Numbered from the stretch's first letter, positions 46,098-54,069 are shown. The stretch: DNA of 64,000 bases from Marinobacter subterrani (GCF_001045555.1 NZ_LFBU01000001.1:2170001-2234000); one strand, 5' to 3'. The notes: a model not told the origin generated them from the letters alone. A program made the numbers and translations.

Positions 46098-46796
46098 TCA
46101 GCCATTCAGTCCCAGATGTTTCGCATCCTGCTCAATGCACCGATCCAGTAGGGCCAGGTAGTCCGCCTTGGCCTTCACCTTGGTTTCCCGGTGGGCGCGC
46201 ATGTTCAGGGTCTTGAAGTGGCTTGCCAGCTCGTTAGCCCGCTCGAGCAGTTTGTCCTGGGCAACCACTTCATCCAGGAACCCCGCCTCCACTGCACCTT
46301 CCGGGTTGTAGATTTCGGCATTGATCACCGAGCGGTAGAAATGCGGCGGGGCCAGCCGGTGCCTGGCTATTTCTATACCGGCGTGATGCATGGTCATGCC
46401 AATGGCCACTTCGTTCAGTCCCAGCTTGAACGGCCCTTCCACGCCAATACGGTGATCGACTGACAGCAGAATAAAAGCGCCCTTGGCAATGGCGTGGCCG
46501 CTGCAGGCGCCGATGACCGGCAACGGGAAGGCAGCCAGGCGGCGAGTCAGTCTGGAGCCGGTGGACACCAGCGCGACCGCTTCTTTCGGGCCTTTCTGCA
46601 TCTCTTTCAGGTCGTAACCGGCTGAGAATATGCCGGGCTGGCCGGTCAGAATCACAACGGCCTTATCCTGCTCCGCGCGGTCCAGCGCCTGGTTCAGGGC
46701 CTCAAAAACCTCATGGCTCAGGGCATTCGCCTTGCCATTACTGATGGCGATTGTCGCAATGCCGTCTTTCAACTCATAACCTACCAGTTCAGCCAC
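46098..46796 (-). CDS. Crotonase-family (enoyl-CoA hydratase/isomerase) protein
   Basis: A 232-residue protein when started at the GTG at 46796-46794, which has GAGAGG upstream at good spacing; a longer frame to 46889 adds 31 residues unlike the family. Crotonase features: SNGKANALSHEVFEAL, the oxyanion segment GIFSAGYDL and IGACSGHAIAKGAF. One catalytic glutamate (LNEVAIG) is present but the second hydratase glutamate is not evident, so isomerase or other CoA chemistry is more likely. On the opposite strand from the aau genes. Confidence 0.8.
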   Translation of the reverse strand: MAELVGYELKDGIATIAISNGKANALSHEVFEALNQALDRAEQDKAVVILTGQPGIFSAGYDLKEMQKGPKEAVALVSTGSRLTRRLAAFPLPVIGACSGHAIAKGAFILLSVDHRIGVEGPFKLGLNEVAIGMTMHHAGIEIARHRLAPPHFYRSVINAEIYNPEGAVEAGFLDEVVAQDKLLERANELASHFKTLNMRAHRETKVKAKADYLALLDRCIEQDAKHLGLNG

Positions 46797-46892
46797 CTGT
46801 ACTACCTCTCTGCCGCATATTAAAGTGAGCGTTTGTTTACTTACAAAGACATGATTGTGGGTTAGGCGCGCTAGAGATTCAATATCCATTGG

Positions 46893-46998
46893 TCATGTCG
46901 CCAAAACCTGGCCGAAACTTGAGATAGTCAAGTACCCGGTAAGGTCGCAAAGCAGGCCTTTTCAAATAGGGGCTTAGCCACCGCCTGGGGTGACATCC
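46893..46998 (+). ncRNA. Folded RNA resembling a c-di-GMP-I (GEMM) riboswitch aptamer
   Basis: P1: ATGTCGCC (46895-46902) pairs with GGTGACAT (46989-46996), all 8 positions including one G-U. P2: ACCT/AGGT (46906-46909/46942-46945), CCG/CGG, then ACTTGA/TCAAGT around GATAG. P3: AGGC (46954-46957)/GCCT (46983-46986) with an inner GGC-TTA-GCC. The P1-P2 junction is AAA and the P2-P3 junction is CGCAAAGC, exactly the GEMM signature. P1 is followed on this strand by an intrinsic terminator at 47153, not by a gene. Folding by eye only; the class assignment is tentative. Confidence 0.45.
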
Positions 46999-47152
46999 AG
47001 AGATCCGGCAAGGCTATAAAGCTGGAACTGAGGATCAGTCAGTCCCGTGAAAGCCTGATGGCGGCTCCGGAATTTGAAACACAGAAGTAAGCCCGAACAG
47101 GTAGAAATTGACGTAACCTGATTGATGTTCAGCCCAATCCGGGATCGTACTT

Positions 47153-47184
47153 GAGCAAGGTCGAATAAGCCTTGCTCTTTTTTA
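47153..47184 (+). terminator. Orphan rho-independent terminator downstream of the folded RNA
   Basis: GAGCAAGG (47153-47160), 9-nt loop, CCTTGCTC (47170-47177), then at least six T. The T-run is only on the plus strand, yet no plus-strand gene precedes it, so it implies an RNA made from about 46890. It overlaps the stop codon of the convergent deacetylase gene. Confidence 0.8.
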
Positions 47185-48213
47185 TTTTACCCGGTTACCC
47201 GCCAGCACCTTCACGACCGCATGAGCACTATCGGCCAGGGCCTGGGCGTTGTAGCCGCCCTCAAGCAGAAGCACTAAACGGCCGTCACACAGCTCGTCTG
47301 CCAGGTCGCTCATACGCTGGGTAAGCATCGCAAAGCCCGTTTCATCCATGGTGCAGGTCATATCGAGGTAATGGCAATCGAAGCCTGAAGACACCAGCAG
47401 AATATCAGGCTGAAATGCCCTCGCCGCGGGCTCTACCACCTCGTCGAACACCTTTAGCAGTGCTGCATTGCCGATACCCAGAGGCAGAGGAATGTTGATT
47501 TGAGAACCGGCTCCCGCTCCGGTGCCGGTTTCAGTCTGTAAACCGCTGCCCGGATAAAAGGGCGCCGCACAGTGGCTATCAACCACCAGAACAGACGGAT
47601 CACTGTAGAAAATTTCCTGCGTGCCGTTACCGTGGTGCATATCCCAGTCCCAGATCATCACTCGCTGATAGCCAAGGCTTTCACGCGCATGGGCAGCGGT
47701 AACCGCAAGGTTGTTATACAGACAAAAACCCGAGGCGTGGTCGGAGTGGGCATGATGGCCTGGTGGCCGCAGCAAACAAAACGCCCGACGGGCCTCACCC
47801 GTCGCGACAGCCTCGACTGCACTGATTCCCGCGCCAGCTGCCAAGCAAGCCGCTTCCACACTACCCGGCGACACCGCCGTGGTGTCTTTGGACAGCCAGC
47901 AAGAATCACCCTTCAACGACTCAATGTGAGCGACATAGGCCTTGTTATGAACTCGCTCGAGCTGAGCCGTGGTGGCTGCCATCGGTAGCACCCAGCGCAC
48001 CCCTTCAATTGGGTCAAGCATCAGCCTATCAACGATCGCTGTCAGTCGTTCCGGGCGCTCCGGGTGACTGTAGGTTTCCAGGTTACTGCCGGGGTATTGC
48101 AAGGCAATCATCGCCTTGACCGCATCGGTCCAGGCGGGATGACTGGGGTCCCATCCGTGCGGATTGTGGCCGAGCATCCGCGTGTCGTAGTAGACCAATA
48201 CTGGTGTTGTCAT
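47182..48213 (-). CDS. Histone-deacetylase-superfamily (acetylpolyamine/acetoin-utilisation-like) hydrolase
   Basis: A 343-residue protein when started at 48213 (MTTPVLVYYD), with AGAG 11 nt upstream; an ATG at 48222 is the alternative. Class II HDAC-like features: LLRPPGHHAHSDHASGFC, then WDWDMHHGNGTQ with zinc ligands and active-site histidines, and DCHYLDMT. It removes acetyl groups from lysines or polyamines; the substrate is unknown. The intact IS66 element begins 105 bp upstream of the start and may have cut it from its own promoter. Confidence 0.88.
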   Translation of the reverse strand: MTTPVLVYYDTRMLGHNPHGWDPSHPAWTDAVKAMIALQYPGSNLETYSHPERPERLTAIVDRLMLDPIEGVRWVLPMAATTAQLERVHNKAYVAHIESLKGDSCWLSKDTTAVSPGSVEAACLAAGAGISAVEAVATGEARRAFCLLRPPGHHAHSDHASGFCLYNNLAVTAAHARESLGYQRVMIWDWDMHHGNGTQEIFYSDPSVLVVDSHCAAPFYPGSGLQTETGTGAGAGSQINIPLPLGIGNAALLKVFDEVVEPAARAFQPDILLVSSGFDCHYLDMTCTMDETGFAMLTQRMSDLADELCDGRLVLLLEGGYNAQALADSAHAVVKVLAGNRVK

Positions 48214-48401
48214 AGCTTTCATTTCTCTGAAGCCGGCCACATGGGCGTCTTCCATTACCAACCGGAATGTTCGCAAGCACTTTGTCTGATGGAGCTTATT
48301 AAACATGAGCCAGATATTCGTAAGCGGCCGGTAATCCCATCTTGAGTCAGGCGCTGCCGCCGTCAGGATAGTGTCCACTTATTTTCTAGTGGACACTTAA
48401 C

Positions 48402-48767
48402 ATGAACGACTTAAGCGTAACCAAACCCTACCAGCGCCGTCGCCGCTTTTCCCGCGAATTCAAGGCCGAGATTGTCGCCCAATGCCTGGCACCTGGTGCC
48501 TCCGTTTCCCGGATCGCCCTGGATAACGGCCTCAACGCCAACATGGTCCGGCGCTGGATGAGTGAAGCGCAGCGAGCGGATAAAACGCCGGAATTTGTAC
48601 CGGTCAAACTGCCAGCGGCAACCTCAGCACCGAGCAACCCGTCGGTCTCGGACAAGCGTAGCACCATCCGTATCGAGATTCCCCGCGCCGGTGGTGCGGT
48701 TGTGGTGGAGTGGCCTGCGGAGCAGGCGCATCAATGTGCTGCTTTGCTCCGGGGCCTGTTGGGATGA
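48402..48767 (+). CDS. tnpA: IS66 accessory protein TnpA
   Basis: A 121-residue HTH protein (RRRFSREFKAEIVAQCL, IALDNGLNANMVRRW) of the IS66 OrfA/TnpA type. It overlaps tnpB by 4 nt (ATGA), the usual IS66 arrangement. Intact. Confidence 0.93.
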   Translation: MNDLSVTKPYQRRRRFSREFKAEIVAQCLAPGASVSRIALDNGLNANMVRRWMSEAQRADKTPEFVPVKLPAATSAPSNPSVSDKRSTIRIEIPRAGGAVVVEWPAEQAHQCAALLRGLLG

Positions 48768-49099
48768 TCCGTATCGACGAGATCTGGCTGGCCACCGAAC
48801 CACTGGATATGCGGGCGGGGCCGGACAAGGCGCTGGCGCGAGTCATCCAGGTGTTTGGTTCGGCCAGGCCGCATTGCGCCTATCTGTTCGCCAACAAACG
48901 CGGCAACCGGATGAAGGTGCTGATCCACGATGGCCTCGGTATCTGGCTGTGTGCCCGCCGGCTGAACCGGGGCAAGTTCCACTGGGGTGAAACCTGGCGC
49001 GGTGACCAACTGCGCCTGACCGAGGAACAGTTGTCCGCTCTGGTTCAGGGCCTGCCCTGGCAGCGCCTTGGCGCGGAAGGCGTCATCTCCATCCTGTAA
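48764..49099 (+). CDS. tnpB: IS66 accessory protein TnpB
   Basis: A 111-residue protein of the IS66 OrfB type: IWLATEPLDMRAGPDKAL and FANKRGNRMKVLIHDGLG. Starts at 48764, overlapping tnpA; upstream in-frame sequence lies in tnpA. Needed with TnpA for IS66 transposition. Confidence 0.93.
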   Translation: MIRIDEIWLATEPLDMRAGPDKALARVIQVFGSARPHCAYLFANKRGNRMKVLIHDGLGIWLCARRLNRGKFHWGETWRGDQLRLTEEQLSALVQGLPWQRLGAEGVISIL

Positions 49100-49174
49100 C
49101 CACAAGTGCCGTAATGCTGCTATAGCCAGAACCGCGAATCGCTTGCCGCACAGGGACTTGGCATACTAGGCGGC

Positions 49175-50740
49175 ATGACTCAGCGCCCCGATATCAACCA
49201 ACTCTCTGCCGATCAGCTCCGTGCCCTGGCGACGGAACTGATGGACTCTCTAGACGCCAAGGATCAAGTCTTGGGCCTGAAGGAGCGAGAGTTGGTGCGC
49301 AGCAACGCCATCATCGAGAAGCTGACTCACGAAGTAGCCATCCTCAAGCGCCACAAGTACGCCCGGCGCAGCGAGCAACTGGACGCCGTTCAGGGCAAGC
49401 TGCTGGATGAATTGATCGACAGCGACCTGGCGGCGATCGAAGCCGAGCTGGACCAGGCGATGACCGAGGAGCAGAAGGCTGCCCGGCCCAAGCAAAAGCC
49501 CAAGCGTACACCGCTGCCACCGGAACTGCCCCGTACCCTGATCCACCACGAACCGGACAATACCCAATGCCAGTGTGGCTGCCAGCTCAAGCGCATTGGC
49601 GAGGACGTCAGTGAGAAGCTGGATTATGTCCCCGGCGAGTTCACGGTGGAGCGCCACATCCGGGGCAAGTGGGCCTGCGACAAATGCGAGACGCTGATCC
49701 AGGCACCGGTACCGGCGCAGGTGATCGATAAGGGAATACCTACCTCCGGTCTGTTGGCTCAGGTCCTGGTGGCCAAGTACGCCGACCACTTGCCGCTGTA
49801 CCGCCAGGAACGCATCTTCGGCCGTGCCGGCCTGGAAATCCCGCGCTCCACTCTGGCCGAATGGGTCGGTGCCTGCGGTGTGCAGTTGCAGCCCCTGGCG
49901 GATGCACTGCGAAACACCTTGCTGGAACACAACGTTCTGCATGCCGATGAAACCCCGGTGAGCATGCTGGCTCCGGGCAAGAAGAAAACCCACAAAGCCT
50001 ACGTCTGGGCCTACTGCACCACGCCGTTCTCAGATCTGAAAGCCACCGTTTACGACTTCGCGCCCAGCCGCGCGGGCGAACACGCCCGCACCTTCCTGGG
50101 CGACTGGCCGGGCAAGCTGGTGTGTGATGATTATGCTGGCTACAAGGCCGGGTTCGGCAACGGCATCATCGAAATCGGCTGCATGGCCCACGCCCGACGC
50201 AAGTTCTACGACCTGCACGAAGCCAACAAGAGTGAGTTGGCGGCCAAAGCCCTGGAATACATCGGTACCCTCTACGAGATCGAGCGGGATACCAAAGACC
50301 TGCCACCGGACAAACGGCAGGAGATCCGGGAAACAAAAGCCCGACCGATTGCTGACGCCTTGCATCAATGGATGCTGGCCCACCGACAGAAAGTGCCGGA
50401 TGGCTCCGGCACAGCCAAAGCCCTGGATTACAGCCTCAAACGCTGGGAAGCGCTGACGCGCTACCTGGACGATGGTGCTGTGCCCATCGATAACAACTGG
50501 GTGGAAAACCAGATCCGGCCCTGGGCGCTGGGCCGTTCCAACTGGCTGTTCGCGGGATCACTACGCAGTGGCCGGCGTGCTGCGGCGGTCATGACTCTGA
50601 TCCAGTCAGCCAAGCTGAACGGGCATGATCCCTATGCCTACCTCAAAGATGTGCTGACCCGCCTGCCGACGCAGAAAAACAACGCCATCGACGAGCTATT
50701 GCCCCACAACTGGAAGCCGGCTATACCTGACAAGGTGTGA
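49175..50740 (+). CDS. tnpC: IS66-family DDE transposase TnpC
   Basis: A 521-residue transposase. The N-terminal coiled-coil region and zinc-finger-like CQCGCQLKRIG and CDKCE segments are followed by the DDE core with LHADETPVSML, VCDDYAGYKAG and a late WVENQIRPWALGRSNWLFAGS. Full length, no frameshift. It ends 15 bp inside the right end of the element. Confidence 0.95.
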   Translation: MTQRPDINQLSADQLRALATELMDSLDAKDQVLGLKERELVRSNAIIEKLTHEVAILKRHKYARRSEQLDAVQGKLLDELIDSDLAAIEAELDQAMTEEQKAARPKQKPKRTPLPPELPRTLIHHEPDNTQCQCGCQLKRIGEDVSEKLDYVPGEFTVERHIRGKWACDKCETLIQAPVPAQVIDKGIPTSGLLAQVLVAKYADHLPLYRQERIFGRAGLEIPRSTLAEWVGACGVQLQPLADALRNTLLEHNVLHADETPVSMLAPGKKKTHKAYVWAYCTTPFSDLKATVYDFAPSRAGEHARTFLGDWPGKLVCDDYAGYKAGFGNGIIEIGCMAHARRKFYDLHEANKSELAAKALEYIGTLYEIERDTKDLPPDKRQEIRETKARPIADALHQWMLAHRQKVPDGSGTAKALDYSLKRWEALTRYLDDGAVPIDNNWVENQIRPWALGRSNWLFAGSLRSGRRAAAVMTLIQSAKLNGHDPYAYLKDVLTRLPTQKNNAIDELLPHNWKPAIPDKV

Positions 50741-50878
50741 TGCCCGGACGCTTACAGATATTCGGTACGTCAACGCACAAAGCTATTGAATCAACCCAAC
50801 CCTCCGATGCAGGAGTTGTCTAGAGGCTTACCTACCCCAACCGTTCGCCTTGGTCGCAAAGCGGACATTCAGATTTGC

Positions 50879-50933
50879 GCGTAACGCCTTTGGTAAGCTG
50901 CCGGTGCGGAGCGCAGCGTAGTACCGGTTAGCT
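50879..50933 (-). repeat. attC-like site downstream of the HEPN-like cassette gene
   Basis: On the minus strand the core sites are AGCTAAC and GTTACGC (one mismatch each to RYYYAAC and GTTRRRY), 55 bp overall. The inside folds through CCGGT/ACCGG. It lies 20 nt after the gene's stop codon, as expected for an integron cassette. Confidence 0.65.
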
Positions 50934-50952
50934 TCACCCACTGATTAGTGGG

Positions 50953-51420
50953 TTATTTCTCCAAGCTCGCAATCAACCTGTTGAGATCCGACTCAACTCC
51001 AGCGTGTGCCCGCACAAACTCAGAAAATGCCTGTTTTTGAGAGACGGCCTCTAATGTCCCAGAGCTCTTGATGGATTCAACAACAAATGAAACGTTGGGC
51101 GTTCCATCCGGCTGAGACATCAGCCTTACTGACTCCAGATGATCTTGATGGGCAAAGGCGTTGCGCCGACTTAGTAAAACATGGAACGCATTTTTATCGA
51201 CTTTCAGCGAGAGCTCTTTAGCGATCACTAGGATCAGCTTAACTTTTGCGCCGAAAGACATTGTTGAGTTATTCAACAGGTATGAGTTGACGAATCCAAG
51301 TCGGTGTTCTGGCGCTTCAATGAATGCCGAAATGACGCGTTTCATCATGGTTTCGACAACATTTGTCGCGCGAATGATAAAGACCAGACGCTCTTCTTCT
51401 GAGCTCAACTCTGTATCCAT
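50953..51420 (-). CDS. Small HEPN-like protein in an integron-type cassette
   Basis: A 155-residue, probably all-helical protein. SRRNAFAHQD contains R86-x4-H91, the Rx4-6H motif of HEPN ribonucleases. I do not recognise a named family. The ATG at 51420 lies 9 nt from the upstream attC core; an in-frame start at 51444 would lie inside attC. AT-richer than the catabolic genes. HEPN proteins often serve in toxin-antitoxin or anti-phage systems, and its neighbour is a Shedu nuclease, but no antitoxin gene is evident. Confidence 0.6.
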   Translation of the reverse strand: MDTELSSEEERLVFIIRATNVVETMMKRVISAFIEAPEHRLGFVNSYLLNNSTMSFGAKVKLILVIAKELSLKVDKNAFHVLLSRRNAFAHQDHLESVRLMSQPDGTPNVSFVVESIKSSGTLEAVSQKQAFSEFVRAHAGVESDLNRLIASLEK

Positions 51421-51425
51421 AATTC

Positions 51426-51485
51426 CACTAACGCCTGAGCGCACCGGCGCACTTTAGTGCGTCCGCGTGGCGCGACTGGTTAGAT
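51426..51485 (-). repeat. attC site downstream of the Shedu cassette
   Basis: On the minus strand the cores are ATCTAAC (perfect RYYYAAC) and GTTAGTG (GTTRRRY with two mismatches), 60 bp. Between them GCGCAC, CGG and CGCACT pair with their complements around TT, with an extra-helical base, the structure integrases recognise. The stop codon of sduA (TAA) lies inside the first core, a hallmark of gene cassettes. Confidence 0.8.
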
Positions 51486-52637
51486 TTGGTTGTGCTGGAC
51501 AATGAATTTTGCTCGCTCATAAAGTTCATCAAATGTAATAATCTCAGGATTGGAAGTATTCTTCCGGAGTAGCTCAAAGGACCTCAGCTTATCTTTGTTT
51601 ACGCCCTGCTCTGACAAAAATTCGCTCAAACTACCTATGACTAAATAGGATTTAGGTTGATAGTTATAGATTTCTTCGCCAGTCGGATTGCCTTCACTAT
51701 CACTAGGGGTAAGTCTGCTGGATAGATTTTCCACGGCAGAGGCCACTGTGCCCTGGACCTGTGCTATAGCGCCCGCTAATTCCTTAGAAGGTGCCCAGCA
51801 GCCGGATCGGTAAGGCTTGCTTTCTAGTAGTGCTGTAGTATGAGTCTTGATCTCGACGAAACACAGATTGGAAATAATACCCTTTGTTTTCATAAGCGCA
51901 TCAACACGCTTGCCATGTGAGCCTATGCTATGCCCCTGAACTACTTGCTCTAGCTTTTTGTCGTCGAGACTTGACAGGAATATATACCCTAAACCGTAAC
52001 CAAATACCCAAGGATTCTTTTCAAAGTATTTTTGCCACAGAGCCTCATTGGAGCACTTTTTCCTTGCCCTTAAATCATCGAAGTAGCTCTCGCTATTTAG
52101 AAGCTTGTCATAGACACTCAATTGCTTCTTTCGAAATCCAACAGCAACTATATCTTCAGTGGTCACCTCAGACTTGAGAATTTCTGCAAACAGCTCTTGG
52201 TTATCGACTAGGAAGGCTCTAGCCTGATGAGTTGTTAAAGCTATTTTTCGAAGCTCTTCGTCGGTGATATTTACTTTCGCTTTGTTTTTGAAATCAACCG
52301 AATGAATATTTGCTAGAAATTCACAGAAGCGGCCGATTTCGTCACCTACAAAGGAAAATCCGGACCCATACGGCTGCCCCGTTTCTGATACGAACTTCTG
52401 TACAGTTAGGACAAAGATTTGCCTTGAATCTTCGATGAATTTCGCCTTTATATAGGTCTTTGCGTCTGGCTTCTTCCTTAAAACTACTTCGTCGCGTTCC
52501 TTTGCATATTCATAGCCGTCTTCAGAGAGAAGTATTTTGGATGCGATACGAACCCTTCGCTCCTTATCTCCAAATGCTTGGAGTGACGGGCTTATATAGG
52601 TTTTCCCCGGCAGTGGGTTCTGGTAATCGTCTTCCAT
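51480..52637 (-). CDS. sduA: Shedu anti-phage nuclease SduA (DUF4263)
   Basis: A 385-residue protein from the ATG at 52637, 11 nt after AGGAG; a GTG 12 nt upstream overlaps that site and is less likely. The C-terminal half matches Shedu/DUF4263: WQKYFEKNPWVFGYGLGY, then D246 in KRVDALM, E262-I-K264 in FVEIKTH and Q293 in AIAQVQGT, the PD-(D/E)xK catalytic set. The N-terminal 190 residues form the variable regulatory part. Shedu single-gene systems cut DNA in response to phage. It is AT-richer than its surroundings and lies between attC-like sites, so it was acquired as a mobile cassette. Confidence 0.88.
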   Translation of the reverse strand: MEDDYQNPLPGKTYISPSLQAFGDKERRVRIASKILLSEDGYEYAKERDEVVLRKKPDAKTYIKAKFIEDSRQIFVLTVQKFVSETGQPYGSGFSFVGDEIGRFCEFLANIHSVDFKNKAKVNITDEELRKIALTTHQARAFLVDNQELFAEILKSEVTTEDIVAVGFRKKQLSVYDKLLNSESYFDDLRARKKCSNEALWQKYFEKNPWVFGYGLGYIFLSSLDDKKLEQVVQGHSIGSHGKRVDALMKTKGIISNLCFVEIKTHTTALLESKPYRSGCWAPSKELAGAIAQVQGTVASAVENLSSRLTPSDSEGNPTGEEIYNYQPKSYLVIGSLSEFLSEQGVNKDKLRSFELLRKNTSNPEIITFDELYERAKFIVQHNQI

Positions 52638-52659
52638 AGTTTGGTTCACTCCTGCCAGA

Positions 52660-52754
52660 AGCTAACAGCTGATTCGGCTTTCACGCCGTTAGCATAATTC
52701 CGGAAACGCCTCTTTGAAAAATGGTGTAAGGCGCATTGATTCAATTGGTTAGCC
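52660..52754 (-). repeat. attC-like site(s) upstream of the Shedu cassette
   Basis: On the minus strand GTTAGCT (52666-52660) is the core next to sduA. Two candidate left cores are TGCTAAC (52694-52688), making a short 35-bp site with GCTAAC/GTTAGC and CGGC/GCCG stems, or GGCTAAC (52754-52748), making a 95-bp site with GCCT/AGGC inside. Either could be the recombination partner; the longer one fits usual attC lengths. Confidence 0.55.
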
Positions 52755-52781
52755 TAGCACCTAAATTGATGGTCTGCGGGG

Positions 52782-52827
52782 TTATGCGAGTCGATACGCA
52801 GAAGTTCGAGTCTCACCGTTCGCATAA
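52782..52827. repeat. Inverted repeat related to the upstream attC-like site
   Basis: TTATGCGA (52782-52789) and TCGCATAA (52820-52827) are perfect 8-nt arms. The right side, CACCGTTCGCATAATTCC, nearly repeats CGCCGTTAGCATAATTCC at 52685-52702, so it may be a decayed attC or the remains of another cassette boundary. Confidence 0.4.
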
Positions 52828-53179
52828 TTCCAACATCAGTTTCTAAAAGGTCAAGAAAATCAGTTGGCTACGAAACTTAATGAGGAGGTTTGGCGGATTT
52901 ATGCGAACGCATTCGCTGAACTCCAGCTTTTCGATTCAGGACAGGCATTTTCTTAGTGGAGAGGAGAGCCATTGTTCGCTTTTGTTTAAGAGAGCACACA
53001 TACAGCCGAAACCCGGCGTCAAAAGCAATTATTGCCACCTGCAAAGTCAGCTTTACCCACAAAAACTGTGGATAACTTTGTGGGAACAGCTCGGATAGGT
53101 GCCCTCAGCCCTGCAATGGCAGGGCCTCAGCAATTGTGGCGTTTTAATGACCGGCCAGAGAGCAAACTGCCTGTCAGGG
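52828..53179. other. Non-coding or decayed stretch between the cassette array and trxC
   Basis: No convincing gene. A 72-codon plus-strand frame (52880-53098) has no recognisable domain and poor composition. ATGCGAACG at 52901 echoes the repeat at 52782-52827. ACCCACAAA/TTTGTGGGT-like complementarity (53042-53085) might form a weak hairpin. The stretch is AT-richer than flanking genes and is probably cassette debris. Confidence 0.5.
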
Positions 53180-53623
53180 CTAGCGGATACCCTTCGACTG
53201 CAGCCATTGGCTGATCTGCGCCTGGTTCATGGCGCCGCTCTGGCGGGCCACCTCCCGGCCATTCTGGAACAGGATCATTGTGGGGATACTGCGGATGCCA
53301 AACTGGCTGGCCGGGCCCTGAGCCTGTTCGGTATTCAGCTTGGCAAAGCGTACCTTGCCCCGCCAGTCTTTCGCGGCCTGCTCAAATTGCGGCGCCATCA
53401 TTTTGCAGGGGCCACACCAGCTCGCCCAGAAGTCCACCAGCACCGGCACATCACTGCGTCCGGTGTGGGCGGGGAAGCTCTGGTCTGTCAGTTCCAGAAC
53501 CTGATCCGGCCATAACGGCTGCTTGCAGGCACCGCAATTTCCGCCGGAGGAAAGCTTATCGGCGGGTACGCGATTGACTTTGTGGCAATGGGGACACACG
53601 AGGTGTCGGATGTCGGTTGTCAT
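53180..53623 (-). CDS. trxC: Thioredoxin 2 (zinc-binding thioredoxin TrxC)
   Basis: A 147-residue protein. The N-terminal zinc site is CPHC (C10, C13) and CGAC (C30, C33); the thioredoxin active site is WCGPC (C70, C73), with cis-proline in IRSIPTMIL. The start at 53623 has AGAGG upstream and is the family start; a longer frame adds seven residues. General disulfide reductase. Confidence 0.94.
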   Translation of the reverse strand: MTTDIRHLVCPHCHKVNRVPADKLSSGGNCGACKQPLWPDQVLELTDQSFPAHTGRSDVPVLVDFWASWCGPCKMMAPQFEQAAKDWRGKVRFAKLNTEQAQGPASQFGIRSIPTMILFQNGREVARQSGAMNQAQISQWLQSKGIR

Positions 53624-53685
53624 TGGTAGGCCTCTGTTAACCAATTGATCAGATCATCGGGGCACCTGAACAGAATTCAACCAAA

Positions 53686-54069
53686 CTAAAAAGCCGACAT
53701 CACATCCTGAAGATCCCGCTTGAGTTCCTCCGGCTCGGTTATCCACACGGTTTTATCGAGACCGGGGAAAACACCGACATCAAGACCATCTTTGGTCAAT
53801 CCCGGCACCCATTTCCGGAAAAAGTCGGGCAGTGAAATACTGCGGGGAGTCAGCTCATCGCCGCCGCTGGCGTATTCGGAGGCGAAGGCTGAAGCCGGCC
53901 ACACAGGCAGGTATTCCACGTCGCCATCATCCGAGGCAATCTTGAGGAATCGGCTCTCGCTGTTAACCAGAATCCAGATTTCCCGCTCCTCCGCCACCTG
54001 GCTCAGAAAGTAGTCGTACCGCTCTTCGCCATCCATTTCCATTACTTGATCAAGATCTTCACTACTCAT
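53686..54069 (-). CDS. DUF2750 domain protein
   Basis: A 127-residue acidic protein with ERYDYFLSQVAEEREIWIL, EYLPVWPASAFA and the C-terminal DVGVFPGLDKTVWI, the DUF2750 pattern. Function unknown. The start at 54069 is the first ATG giving the family length. The same frame stays open to 54384, but the upstream part overlaps the SDR gene in another frame and is compositionally unlike protein. Confidence 0.85.
   Translation of the reverse strand: MSSEDLDQVMEMDGEERYDYFLSQVAEEREIWILVNSESRFLKIASDDGDVEYLPVWPASAFASEYASGGDELTPRSISLPDFFRKWVPGLTKDGLDVGVFPGLDKTVWITEPEELKRDLQDVMSAF

Larger units (their letters stand above)
48319..50755 (+). mobile_element. Complete IS66-family insertion sequence with 8-bp target duplication
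   Basis: Ends are GTAAGCGGCCGG (from 48319) and CCGGACGCTTAC (to 50755); the inverse repeat matches about 20 of 25 positions. AGATATTC lies directly outside both ends (48311-48318 and 50756-50763), a perfect 8-bp duplication, the size made by IS66 elements. Inside are intact tnpA, tnpB and tnpC. Near the left end GTGTCCACT (48371-48379) and AGTGGACAC (48388-48396) form a strong hairpin before tnpA. Perfect duplications and intact genes point to a recent insertion. It falls between the deacetylase gene and the integron-like array. Confidence 0.95.

Noticed and set aside
46098-46796. Assigning the crotonase as PaaF
   Set aside because: The second hydratase glutamate is not evident, the gene is about 30 kb from paaZ and on the opposite strand to aau, so the call stays at family level.
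46918-47090. Open frame of about 56 codons inside the structured RNA region
   Set aside because: No start codon with a ribosome site and no recognisable protein. The strong helices and orphan terminator favour RNA.
52782-52850. Possible tRNA 3' half (TTCGAGTC T-loop-like)
   Set aside because: The T-stem does not pair and the flanking arms enclose only 46 nt. It fits a decayed recombination repeat better.
52880-53098. A 72-codon frame as a cassette gene
   Set aside because: No domain, no clear ribosome site and no attC on the expected side.
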